Shown here piece by piece: positions 34,240 to 41,757 of a stretch of DNA of 64,000 bases. This stretch comes from SHXO01 sp964523885 (GTDB lineage Bacteria; Pseudomonadota; Gammaproteobacteria; Burkholderiales; SHXO01). Made by a program: the position numbers and the translations under genes. A model generated the notes under the pieces. It was not told where the DNA came from, did no database searches, and saw only the letters and a program-made list of their open reading frames with translations. Numbering within the stretch: position 1 is the first letter of the stretch; the number at the start of each line of letters is the position of its first letter. The DNA lies in the NCBI GenBank assembly GCA_964523885.1, contig CAZFYX010000039.1:1-64000 (forward strand), in the 5' to 3' direction.

Positions 34240-34253
34240 TTGACACAAATCAA
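34240..34253 (-). promoter_or_regulatory. FNR box upstream of bchE
   Basis: TTGACACAAATCAA (TTGAC-N4-ATCAA; on the minus strand TTGATTTGTGTCAA). The centre is 61 bases before the ATG, so activation from -41.5 would place the start near 34205. The 180 bases between this site and the next gene (stop at 34438) hold only GC-rich sequence, including a 7-bp hairpin at 34354-34373, and no gene I can support. Confidence 0.65.
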
Positions 34254-34437
34254 GAAACGGCCAGCTCCCCCGCGCAGGGCGCCGCGGCGGCTTCGGGGCC
34301 CGCTCCCCGGGAAGGTGGCAGAAGCCGGCCGGCGCCCCCGCCCGGTGGCGCCAGCGGGTGGGCTGGCACCCGCCGCCCGGGAAGCGGGGCACGGACTGGA
34401 TCCGGCGAGGGGACGCGGGCCTGGCGGGCAGCGCGAC

Positions 34438-35754
34438 TCAGGCGATCGACTTCCACTTCGAGCGCCCGGGCCCGGGCGGCAGCGGCTGGGACCGGGCCGC
34501 GAACGCTCTGGCGAACAGGGCTGCCCGCGCGAGATTGACGCCCAGCATCGCGCTGGAGGCGGCCAGCGCGAGCGCCGCCGGGTAGATCAGGCCGCTCCAG
34601 ACCGTCGCAGCTGCGGCGAGCAGCGCCACGGCGACCATGTGCATCCACAGTTGCAGATTGCCGCTTGCCTCGGGCAGGATCTCGCGCACCTGCGGCGGCT
34701 TGCCGCTGACCCGCATCTGCAGCGCCAGCCAGAGCAGGAACGGCACGATCTTGTAGAGCATGCCCGCGATCACCGACAGGGCGAACCCCGGGAGCAGGAG
34801 CACACCCAGCAGCAGCGCCACGGGCTGCGCGGCCTCCAGCCGCATGCCGTCGGCGAAGGCCCAGGTGCCGATCGCGGCCAGCAAGCACAGCATCCCCAGC
34901 CGCCAGTGGAGGAAGGTCGCGTCAGGCTCGTGCCGGCGGCGGCCGCGCTGCTGCAGGCCAAGGGTTGTGACCGCCACCACCGCAGCAGCCACCGCCAGGC
35001 ACCACTGCAGGATCCGCGCCGCGACGTCCCACTCCCACCACGCGGCCGCGCTCCATGCGCACAGCAGCGCCAGCAGCGCGAGGGCGAAGCCGCCGTGCAG
35101 CCAGCGCGGATACGCCGCGGTCATCTGGAACATCGGCACCACGGCCAGCCCCGCGCCCAGCACCAGCAGGAGCGTCCAGCCGAGGATGCCCCAGGCGGCA
35201 TGCAGCCGCGTGAGTTCCAGCAGCGGCAGCGGCAATCCGGCGAGTCCGGATGCGAGCACGAGTCCGAGCAAGACCGTGACCAGCAATGCAAGCACGGCGA
35301 TCCCTATCACACGCGCCGGTCCTTCGAGCAGGCGACGCCGGGCGAAGCCGACCGCGACGGCCAGCAGGTAGGCGCCGAAGGCGACGGTCAGCAGCGCCAC
35401 GGCGACGGCAAACAGCTGTGGCATGCCGGCGACGAACGCCGCGGCCAGGGTCAGCGTCCCGAGCAGGAGTGCGGGATAGGTCACCACCGCGACCGCGTTG
35501 GTGCGCGGGATCGGCACCCCCGCCACCACGGGCAGCAGCTGCAGCAGCGCACCGAGCATCGCATGCGCCATGAAGCCCAGGGTGAGCAGGTGCGTGGCGG
35601 CCAGCACGGCAGCGGTCCAGCGCGAGGCCAGCGCGTCCGGACCGCCCCACAGCAGCGCCACCGCCGCCAGCACCCCGAGCCACGGCGCCGTGAGCAGGAA
35701 CCGCAGCGGCGCGGCCGGCTGCGGGGCGCGCTCGATCGACAGGCCGAGGCGCAT
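34438..35754 (-). CDS. Polytopic membrane protein of a nitrogen-oxide gene cluster, function unknown
   Basis: 438 residues with about twelve hydrophobic helices and few charged loops. Conserved-looking stretches with His are THLLTLGFMAHAMLGALLQL, LHAAWGILGWTLLLVLGAGL and GMLYKIVPFLLWLALQM, which recall NnrS and heme-copper oxidase helices but match neither family clearly. It is the last gene of a five-gene operon (39468 down to 34438), following DUF2249 by 5 bases. It could bind heme or act in NO metabolism; this is inferred from context only. Confidence 0.7.
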   Translation of the reverse strand: MRLGLSIERAPQPAAPLRFLLTAPWLGVLAAVALLWGGPDALASRWTAAVLAATHLLTLGFMAHAMLGALLQLLPVVAGVPIPRTNAVAVVTYPALLLGTLTLAAAFVAGMPQLFAVAVALLTVAFGAYLLAVAVGFARRRLLEGPARVIGIAVLALLVTVLLGLVLASGLAGLPLPLLELTRLHAAWGILGWTLLLVLGAGLAVVPMFQMTAAYPRWLHGGFALALLALLCAWSAAAWWEWDVAARILQWCLAVAAAVVAVTTLGLQQRGRRRHEPDATFLHWRLGMLCLLAAIGTWAFADGMRLEAAQPVALLLGVLLLPGFALSVIAGMLYKIVPFLLWLALQMRVSGKPPQVREILPEASGNLQLWMHMVAVALLAAAATVWSGLIYPAALALAASSAMLGVNLARAALFARAFAARSQPLPPGPGRSKWKSIA

Positions 35755-35759
35755 TGCCG

Positions 35760-35987
35760 CTACTTCCGGATGAAGATCTCGAAGTAGCCCGCGTCGTTGT
35801 AGCCGTGACGGAAGGCGTAGCCGTCACGCTCCAGCCACTGGAACAGCGGGCGCGGCTGGCGGTGGATCAGCACGTGCAGGGTCGCGCCGGCGGGCAGCGT
35901 CTCCAGCGCCGCGACGATGCGCTCGAACGGCTCCGGCGGCTCTAGCCCGCGCACGTCCAGCACGGTGGTCTCAGTCGCGTCGGCCAT
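35760..35987 (-). CDS. DUF2249 domain protein
   Basis: 75 residues: VLDVRGLEPPEPFERIVAALETLPAG at the start and GYNDAGYFEIFIRK at the end, the DUF2249 fold, a small TusA-like ferredoxin-like domain. The TusA cysteine is absent (LDVRGLEPPEP). DUF2249 genes are common in denitrification clusters but have no assigned reaction. The ATG at 35987 overlaps the end of the heme-copper-like gene by 17 bases and has its own GGAG. Confidence 0.8.
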   Translation of the reverse strand: MADATETTVLDVRGLEPPEPFERIVAALETLPAGATLHVLIHRQPRPLFQWLERDGYAFRHGYNDAGYFEIFIRK

Positions 35988-37404
35988 CGCGCACTCCGTG
36001 ACGCCGCATCGCGCCGACGACGGCCACCAGGAACAACAACCCGCCCACGATCGCGATCACCCCGCCCAACCCCATCAGTCCCATTCCGGCCACCTGCTGC
36101 AGACTGGTCAGCACCTGTTCGGCCCCTGCCACCTTGCGCTGCACCCCGTAGCCGCCCGACCACACCAGCCCGCCGATGTGCATGAGCTGGCCCACGCCGT
36201 AGACGTAAGGCTGCCACAAGGCCAGCCGCGTGCTCGGCGCGCCATACCCCAGGCGCGGCAGCAGCTCGTAGGTCACGCCCATGAACGCCAGCGTGATGCC
36301 CACGATGCAGCCGTGATAGTGCGCGGGGATCTTCACGTTCGAGCCATCGATGGCGAACCCGATCAACCCTCCCGCCGCAAACAGCAGCAGGGACATGACC
36401 AGCGCAGCACGCAGCGGTCGGCTGCGCCCACTCGGGTCACGCGTGCGGGCCAGTGCGAGCACGAGGGCCAGCGCCAGCGGCGCAACGGCGAGCCCGCCGC
36501 CCAGGCGCATCATCCAGGTGAGCACGCGCCGGTGCTCGACCGAGGCGACGTCCCACATCAGGTACACCAGCGGCGTGAGCAGCACCAGCGCCAGCGCCAG
36601 CGCGAACAGGAACAGCACCACACGCGGGCTCAGCGGCAGCCGCGCGCCGATCGCATCGGCGAGCCACAGCCACGCCACCAGCATGAGCAGCGTCCAGGTG
36701 AACTGCAGGACGTGTCCGCCGCCCCAGAACAGCACCTCATAGTACGTCCGGCTGTCGAGCGCGAACGGCAGTGCGCGCCACGACCAGACGAAGGCGAACA
36801 GGGCGACGGCCGCAGCGAACGCTGCGGCGAGCAGGCCCAGGCGCACCGCACCCGCGCCGTCGAGGCGGGCGCCGACGGGCGCGGCGGCGAGCAGCGTCCG
36901 GCCCACCATCAGCCCGACGCCGGCGAGCAGGACGATCAGGCCGGCCAGGAACAACGGCCCGTCCAGCACCGGGATGTAGTTGGCCATCACCGGCGTGGCG
37001 GGCGCGAGGAACGGCGCGACGCTCATCACGCCCATGCCCACGGCTGCCAGCGCCACGGCGAGCCAGGCCAGCCAGCCGGCGCGCTGAGTGGCCGAGAGGG
37101 TCCAGAAGACGCCGGCAAAGGCCACGAACCAGACCAGGACGGACAGGTCGACGTGCACCACCAGGGCGACGCGGAAGAAGTCCGCGACCGGGAACAGGCC
37201 CTGCAGGCCGGGCGTGCGCGCCAGCACCAGCAGCACCGAGAACACGCCGGAGAGCGCCAATGCCGCCACCCCGAGCCCGAGCCAGGCCCGTGCGAGCGCC
37301 CGGCGCGAGTCGGCACCCGCCGCGAGGCGGTAGCGCTCCGCGGCCGGATGCGCGGTCCGTGCCGCCCGGTCGAGCGCGGCGACAAGTGCATGCGCAGGTC
37401 TCAT
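35971..37404 (-). CDS. Divergent heme-copper oxidase subunit I homolog with incomplete CuB site
   Basis: 477 residues, about twelve helices. Helix II has the low-spin heme His (VVHVDLSVLVW, H84), helix VI has FWGGGHVLQFTWT (H231), and helix X has PAHYHGCIVGITLAFMG (H362, H364) for the two hemes. The His-His pair expected in helix VII is not found; the region reads LTPLVYLMWDVASVEHRR. The residue four after H231 is Phe, not Tyr. It therefore probably binds two hemes but cannot form a normal three-His copper site. It may belong to one of the divergent NO-reductase-like branches or have lost catalysis. The ATG overlaps the upstream stop by 4 bases. Confidence 0.75.
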   Translation of the reverse strand: MRPAHALVAALDRAARTAHPAAERYRLAAGADSRRALARAWLGLGVAALALSGVFSVLLVLARTPGLQGLFPVADFFRVALVVHVDLSVLVWFVAFAGVFWTLSATQRAGWLAWLAVALAAVGMGVMSVAPFLAPATPVMANYIPVLDGPLFLAGLIVLLAGVGLMVGRTLLAAAPVGARLDGAGAVRLGLLAAAFAAAVALFAFVWSWRALPFALDSRTYYEVLFWGGGHVLQFTWTLLMLVAWLWLADAIGARLPLSPRVVLFLFALALALVLLTPLVYLMWDVASVEHRRVLTWMMRLGGGLAVAPLALALVLALARTRDPSGRSRPLRAALVMSLLLFAAGGLIGFAIDGSNVKIPAHYHGCIVGITLAFMGVTYELLPRLGYGAPSTRLALWQPYVYGVGQLMHIGGLVWSGGYGVQRKVAGAEQVLTSLQQVAGMGLMGLGGVIAIVGGLLFLVAVVGAMRRHGVRDGRRD

Positions 37405-37904
37405 TGGATCAGGATCCCTCCCTTGGCCGGCTCGAAGTCCACCACCACGATGCGTCCGGGCACGAACTGCACCGTCTGCTCGCGCACATGGTTGAAGCCG
37501 GACACCCGCACGCTGTCGTTGACGTGCACGGCGAGGTGGCGCTCGCCCGCCGGCACCGTGAACCGCGCGTAGAGCGTGGACGGCCCGTCGTGCGACAGCC
37601 CCGCAGGCTGCGCCACCCGGTGCGCCAGCACCTGTCCGTCCAGCGCGATCTCGACGGTCACGGGCGAGCGCTCGCGCGGGCAATCGAGCGTCTGGCGCAT
37701 GTTCGGCGGTAGCCGGGCCAGCTCCGCCGCGCTGCGCTCGCGGCATTCGGCGCGCAGCTGCCCGGGGTGCGAGAAGCTCAGCTTGAGCAGGGCCTGGTCG
37801 GGCGCCAGATGCTGGTAGATCGGACGCTGCGAGAACCAGCCGACCGCCGCGGCGAACAGCGCGTACAGGCAGGCCTGGCCGAGGATCGAGAGCGCTCTAC
37901 GCAT
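37401..37904 (-). CDS. Membrane-anchored periplasmic protein, function unknown
   Basis: 167 residues. One N-terminal membrane helix (SILGQACLYALFAAAVGWF) is followed by a soluble, probably periplasmic domain with PDQALLKLSFSHPGQLRAEC, two Cys residues, and a beta-rich C-terminus (RIVVVDFEPAKGGILIQ). I do not recognise the family. Its ATG overlaps the cytochrome b fusion stop by 8 bases and its stop overlaps the heme-copper-like gene by 4 bases, so it is translated with both and is probably a subunit of the same complex. Confidence 0.65.
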   Translation of the reverse strand: MRRALSILGQACLYALFAAAVGWFSQRPIYQHLAPDQALLKLSFSHPGQLRAECRERSAAELARLPPNMRQTLDCPRERSPVTVEIALDGQVLAHRVAQPAGLSHDGPSTLYARFTVPAGERHLAVHVNDSVRVSGFNHVREQTVQFVPGRIVVVDFEPAKGGILIQ

Positions 37905-39468
37905 GCAGACTGCTCCGTCCATCCACCGCCGCACCGAACTCGCGGCGCAGCAGCGCCAGCTCGTCGCGCACGCGTCGCGCGTCGCTGCGGCCGGCGGTGA
38001 CCAGGCGCGCAGCCTGCGCGGGCACGTGGGACCGCAGGTGCGGCTCCCGCGTGCCCGCCAGCCGCTGCCGGGTCCAACGCCCGCCCAGCCGGAACGCGCA
38101 CCCATCCTCCGGGCAGGCGACCACCATGACCGCTGCGGCGCCCTGCCGCAACGCGTACTCGATGAAGGCCGGCGGAAGCTGGCCGGCGCACAGCAAGCCG
38201 ATCACGGCTGTGTCGTGCGAGCGCAGGGCCGTCACGTCCGCGGCATGCTGGCACCCGAACACCACGACCCGGGCCGGGCCGCTGGTCCGCTCCAGCTCGA
38301 TGCGCAGCTGCTCGCGCATCGCACCGACCGGCAGTTGCGGCATGTCGATGCCGCTCACCAGTTCGCGCGTGCTGCGGAACGGCGTGGAGGACGGGCACGC
38401 GCCCGCGCATACGCCGCATCCTGCGCAGAGATCGCTCGCCACGCGCGCGATGCTGGCGCCGACGCGCGGGTCGGGATGCGGATGCATGGTGATCGCGCCG
38501 AACGGACAGTCGGCGAAGCAGCGACCGCAGCCGTTGCAGTTGCGTGCGTCGACCACCGCCGTGGGCGACCGTTGCGTGTGCGGGAGCAGCGGGCACAGCG
38601 CCAGCAGCGCGGTCAGGCCGAGCGCGGCCAGCCACGTCGTCCCCGGCGAAGTCTGGTAGATCAGCGCATTCGGCGCGAGGTAGAACCAGTCCAGCCCGAG
38701 GACCTGCGGCGCGGCCCCGAGATCGGCCGGCACCGCGCTGCGCACGGGCACGGCGACGGACAGGAGGGCGAGGGCGGCCAGCGTCCCCCAGCCCAGGCTG
38801 GGTGCGGGGCGGGTGTCGGGAAGGCTCAGGCGCTGGATGTGGATCCACATCCCGAGCAGCAGCAGCAGCGGCACGCCGAGGTGCAGGAACACCAGCAGCG
38901 AGAAGAAGCGGTCGTCGACGCTGGCCGGGGTGAGGAAGTTGCGCGCCAGCGGCTCGCCGAACAGCCGCAGGACATCCAGCCACTCCATGGTGGCCACCGC
39001 GCTGAACTGCGCCAGCCGATCCCACACCATCCAGAATCCCACCAGACCGGAGCCCAGCGCCAGCCACAGCAGCGGCACGCCGCTCACCCAGGTGAACCAG
39101 CGGAAGCCGTGGAAGCGGCCGCGCACCAGCTCGCAACCGAGGTGCACGAGCACCACCAGGACGAACGCATCGGATGCATAGCGGTGCAGGCTGCGCGCGA
39201 CCCCCCCGAGCCAGGGCTGCTCGTCGGAGAGCCGCTGCACCGAGAGCCAGGCCCCCGCAGCGCTGGTGTCGTAGAGGGCGTAGACATAGACGCCGGTGGC
39301 GACCACGATCCAGAACAGGAAGAACCCCAGCGCACCCAGGTGACGCAGGGGGTTGGCGCGCGCGCCGAAGGCACGGTCAAAGCCGCCCTCGATGCGCTCC
39401 AGCGTGCTGCGCAACCCGTGCACGACAGGTGAGCAGGAGGCAGCAAGGGTAGCGCGGGGCGTGGGCAT
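37897..39468 (-). CDS. Fusion: cytochrome b + two [4Fe-4S] clusters + MvhD/FlpD-like domain
   Basis: 523 residues. Residues about 30-295 are a cytochrome b with heme ligand pairs H95/H109 and H196/H210, each 14 apart. Residues 308-360 are a bacterial ferredoxin with CNGCGRCFADCP and CAGCGVCAGACP. Residues 398-500 resemble MvhD/FlpD, the hydrogenase iron-sulfur subunit, with Cys406, 427, 452 and 457 (VVFGCQHAA, LLCAGQLPP, ACPEDGCAFRLG). In methanogens MvhD passes electrons to heterodisulfide reductase. Here the fusion suggests electron exchange between soluble partners and membrane hemes. It is the first gene of the five-gene operon. The variant box at 39503 predicts a start almost at the ATG. 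Confidence 0.85.
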   Translation of the reverse strand: MPTPRATLAASCSPVVHGLRSTLERIEGGFDRAFGARANPLRHLGALGFFLFWIVVATGVYVYALYDTSAAGAWLSVQRLSDEQPWLGGVARSLHRYASDAFVLVVLVHLGCELVRGRFHGFRWFTWVSGVPLLWLALGSGLVGFWMVWDRLAQFSAVATMEWLDVLRLFGEPLARNFLTPASVDDRFFSLLVFLHLGVPLLLLLGMWIHIQRLSLPDTRPAPSLGWGTLAALALLSVAVPVRSAVPADLGAAPQVLGLDWFYLAPNALIYQTSPGTTWLAALGLTALLALCPLLPHTQRSPTAVVDARNCNGCGRCFADCPFGAITMHPHPDPRVGASIARVASDLCAGCGVCAGACPSSTPFRSTRELVSGIDMPQLPVGAMREQLRIELERTSGPARVVVFGCQHAADVTALRSHDTAVIGLLCAGQLPPAFIEYALRQGAAAVMVVACPEDGCAFRLGGRWTRQRLAGTREPHLRSHVPAQAARLVTAGRSDARRVRDELALLRREFGAAVDGRSSLHA

Positions 39469-39502
39469 GATGCGATGCTACGCGGCGCCTTTCGGGTGCG
39501 AT

Positions 39503-39516
39503 TTAACCTGGGTTCA
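39503..39516. promoter_or_regulatory. FNR-family variant operator between the cytochrome b-MvhD and TAXI genes
   Basis: TTAACCTGGGTTCA, identical to the site at 46672. The centre is 42 bases from the ATG at 39468 (minus) and 104 bases from the ATG at 39614 (plus), so it could control both divergent transcripts. Confidence 0.55.
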
Positions 39517-39563
39517 GCAACGCCGCGCGAGTGCCGCCCGCGCCACGGGAGGTCGGGAGCCGC

Positions 39564-39569
39564 TAGAAT
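39564..39569 (+). promoter_or_regulatory. Possible -10 element for the TAXI gene
   Basis: CTAGAAT-type hexamer TAGAAT, 50 bases before the ATG at 39614 and about 57 bases after the centre of the variant FNR box, a spacing compatible with activation from about -61 to -66. Confidence 0.35.
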
Positions 39570-39613
39570 CCGCCCGCTATGCGCCCCCATTCCACCTCCC
39601 GCCGCCGGAAGCG

Positions 39614-40894
39614 ATGAACCGCTATCTCTGGATCGGCGCCATCCTGCTGGGCACATTGCTCGTCGCCGTCATCCTGCGCTCGACCGAGCCGCTGCCGCCG
39701 CGCCGCGTGGTGATGGCTACCGGGGCGCCAGGGGGCGTTTACAGCGCGACGGGCGAGCGCTACCGCGAGTACTTCGCGCGCAGTGGCGTGCAGCTGGAAC
39801 TGCGGCCCACCGACGGTGCGGTCGAGAACGTGGCGCTGCTCAACGATCCGGCCTCGGGCGTGAGCATCGCGCTGGTCCAGAGCGGCACGACCACCACCGA
39901 GCAGTCGCCGCACCTGGAATCGCTCGGCACGTTGTTCTATGAGCCGTTCTGGCTGTTCCAGCGCGCGAACGCGGACCGGCTGCGCAGCAACGCCCGCAAG
40001 CGGATCTCCCTCGGCACGCCGGGCAGCGGCACTTACCGGGCCGCGCTCGAGATCGCGCGCGACCTGCGCATCGACCTGAGCAATACGGAACTGGTGAACC
40101 TGTCCGCGAGCGAGGCCGGCGAGGCGATGCTGCGCGGGGAGCTCGATTACGCTGCCATGGCGCTGTCCGCCGAGGCGCCGATCGTGCTCAAGCTGCTGCG
40201 CGATCCGGCCATCGAAGCGCTGAGCTGGCCGCTCGCGGACGCCTTCGTCGCCCTGCGGCCATCGCTGAGCAAGGTCACCGTGCCGCGCGGCGTGGCCGAC
40301 CTCGGCGCGATACGGCCGCCGCAGGACCTCACACTGCTGGCGGCGAAGGCGAGCCTGGTGGTGCGCGAAGACCTGCACCCGGCGCTGCAGTATCTTCTGC
40401 TCGAAGCGGCCGGCGAGATCCAGGCCCAGCCCGCCCTGTTCCACCACTCGGGACAGTTCCCCGCCGCCGAGCCGATCGACCTGCCGCTGAGCGAGCCGGC
40501 ACGCGAGTACTACGCGGGCGGGCGGCCGCTGCTGCAGCGCTACCTGCCGTTCTGGATGGCGGCCCTCACCGGCCGGCTCCTGCTGCTGCTGATCCCGCTC
40601 ATCGGCCTCGCCTATCCGATCTTCCGCATCGTGCCGGCCGTCTACGACTGGGTGATGCGGCGGCGTATCTTCGTCCTCTATGGCGAGCTCAAGTTCGTGG
40701 AGGCCGAGCTGGACGCCAAGGGTCCCGGCGCCCTGCACAGCCAGCTGGCGCTGCGCCTCGACCAGCTCGAGGAGCGCGCGAACACGCTGCGGGTGCCAGT
40801 GTCGTTCGCGCAGATGCTCTACACGCTCAAGGTCCACATCGAACTGGTGCGCCAGCGCATGCGCGAGATGGCCGAGGCGCTGCCGAAGCACTAA
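39614..40894 (+). CDS. TAXI-type solute receptor with membrane anchors
   Basis: 426 residues. An N-terminal anchor or uncleaved signal (YLWIGAILLGTLLVAVIL) precedes a TAXI solute-binding domain with MATGAPGGVYSATGERYREY and LGTPGSGTYRAALEIA. Near 315-340 there is a second hydrophobic helix (LTGRLLLLLIPLIGLAYPIF), followed by a helical tail expected in the cytoplasm. Ordinary TAXI proteins are free periplasmic receptors of TRAP transporters; this anchored form with a tail looks more like a sensor or part of a membrane complex. No TRAP permease is nearby. It shares its control region with the cytochrome b-MvhD operon and its stop overlaps the convergent SCO gene by 4 bases. Confidence 0.8.
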   Translation: MNRYLWIGAILLGTLLVAVILRSTEPLPPRRVVMATGAPGGVYSATGERYREYFARSGVQLELRPTDGAVENVALLNDPASGVSIALVQSGTTTTEQSPHLESLGTLFYEPFWLFQRANADRLRSNARKRISLGTPGSGTYRAALEIARDLRIDLSNTELVNLSASEAGEAMLRGELDYAAMALSAEAPIVLKLLRDPAIEALSWPLADAFVALRPSLSKVTVPRGVADLGAIRPPQDLTLLAAKASLVVREDLHPALQYLLLEAAGEIQAQPALFHHSGQFPAAEPIDLPLSEPAREYYAGGRPLLQRYLPFWMAALTGRLLLLLIPLIGLAYPIFRIVPAVYDWVMRRRIFVLYGELKFVEAELDAKGPGALHSQLALRLDQLEERANTLRVPVSFAQMLYTLKVHIELVRQRMREMAEALPKH

Positions 40895-41757
40895 CCCAGC
40901 CGCGGGCGCGGACGCAGCGCGCGTGCGCCGAGGATCCCGAGCGCCAGCAGGCCCGTTATGCCGCCGGCAAGCTCGAGGAAGATCGCGTACTTCACGCGAT
41001 AGCGGCCGCTCGCAGGATCATAGTAGGTGCACAGCAGACGCACCCGCTGGAGCAGGCCCGCCAGCGGCGCCTGGTCGGGGCGGGCGCCGGCCAGCAGCTT
41101 CCTGAGCGGCTCCACCAGCTCCGGCGGCGCGAAGCGCTCGCCATACACCTGGGCGGCGATCACGCCGTCGGCGTCGACGAGGGTGACCTGGGCGACGTGG
41201 TCGAAGCCGCCGGCCGTCGGCGCGTAGCGGAAGCCGAGGTCGCGTGCGAGGGCCGCAAGGGTGGCCGGATCGGGACTGAGGAAACGCCAGTTCGGGAGGT
41301 CGACCCCGCTCTGCCCGGCGTAGGCTCGCATTGCCGCCGGCGTATCGAACGGCTGGTTGAAGCCCACGCTGACCACGTTGAAGCTGTCGGGCGACAGTGC
41401 ACCGAGGGCCGATTCGACCGCGCGCTTCAGTGCACGGGTACCCGTCGGGCAGGCCTGGAAGCAGCCGGTGTAGATGAACGAGATCAGCAGCGGCTTGCCG
41501 CGCAGGTCGGTCAGTCGCACCGGGCGGCCATCCACGTCGCGCAGCGTGTAGTCGCCCAGCACGTTGCCGATGGCGCGCTGACTGTCAGCCAGCGCGCTCG
41601 CCTGGTCGATCCCGCCGCCTCGCGGCGCAGCGTCCGCATACGTGCCCGGAGCGGCACCTGGCTCGTCCTGGCCCGCGCTGGCTGCGGCAGCGGCCACATG
41701 CAGAGCCACTGCGGCGGCCAGCGTGGCGGCCGCTCGCACGCCCCGTCGCAGTCTCAC
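40891..41757 (-). CDS. SCO1/SenC copper chaperone with C-terminal anchor
   Basis: 288 residues. The GTG start at 41757 overlaps the ctaB stop as GTGA. A signal region (AAATLAAAVALHVAAAAASA) leads into the thioredoxin-like SCO domain with the copper-binding CFQAC motif (FIYTGCFQACPTG) and the downstream His in FDHVAQVTLVD. Unusually, the C-terminus adds a membrane helix (YAIFLELAGGITGLLALGIL). SCO proteins load the CuA centre of subunit II. Being last in the operon with the CuA subunit fits that job, and senC is also part of the norSY-senC-orf1 cluster known from ammonia oxidisers. Confidence 0.87.
   Translation of the reverse strand: MRLRRGVRAAATLAAAVALHVAAAAASAGQDEPGAAPGTYADAAPRGGGIDQASALADSQRAIGNVLGDYTLRDVDGRPVRLTDLRGKPLLISFIYTGCFQACPTGTRALKRAVESALGALSPDSFNVVSVGFNQPFDTPAAMRAYAGQSGVDLPNWRFLSPDPATLAALARDLGFRYAPTAGGFDHVAQVTLVDADGVIAAQVYGERFAPPELVEPLRKLLAGARPDQAPLAGLLQRVRLLCTYYDPASGRYRVKYAIFLELAGGITGLLALGILGARALRPRPRLG

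Noticed and set aside
34354..34373. GCGGGTG/CACCCGC hairpin as a terminator of the five-gene operon
   Set aside because: Very GC-rich surroundings with several alternative foldings and no T tract on the relevant strand.
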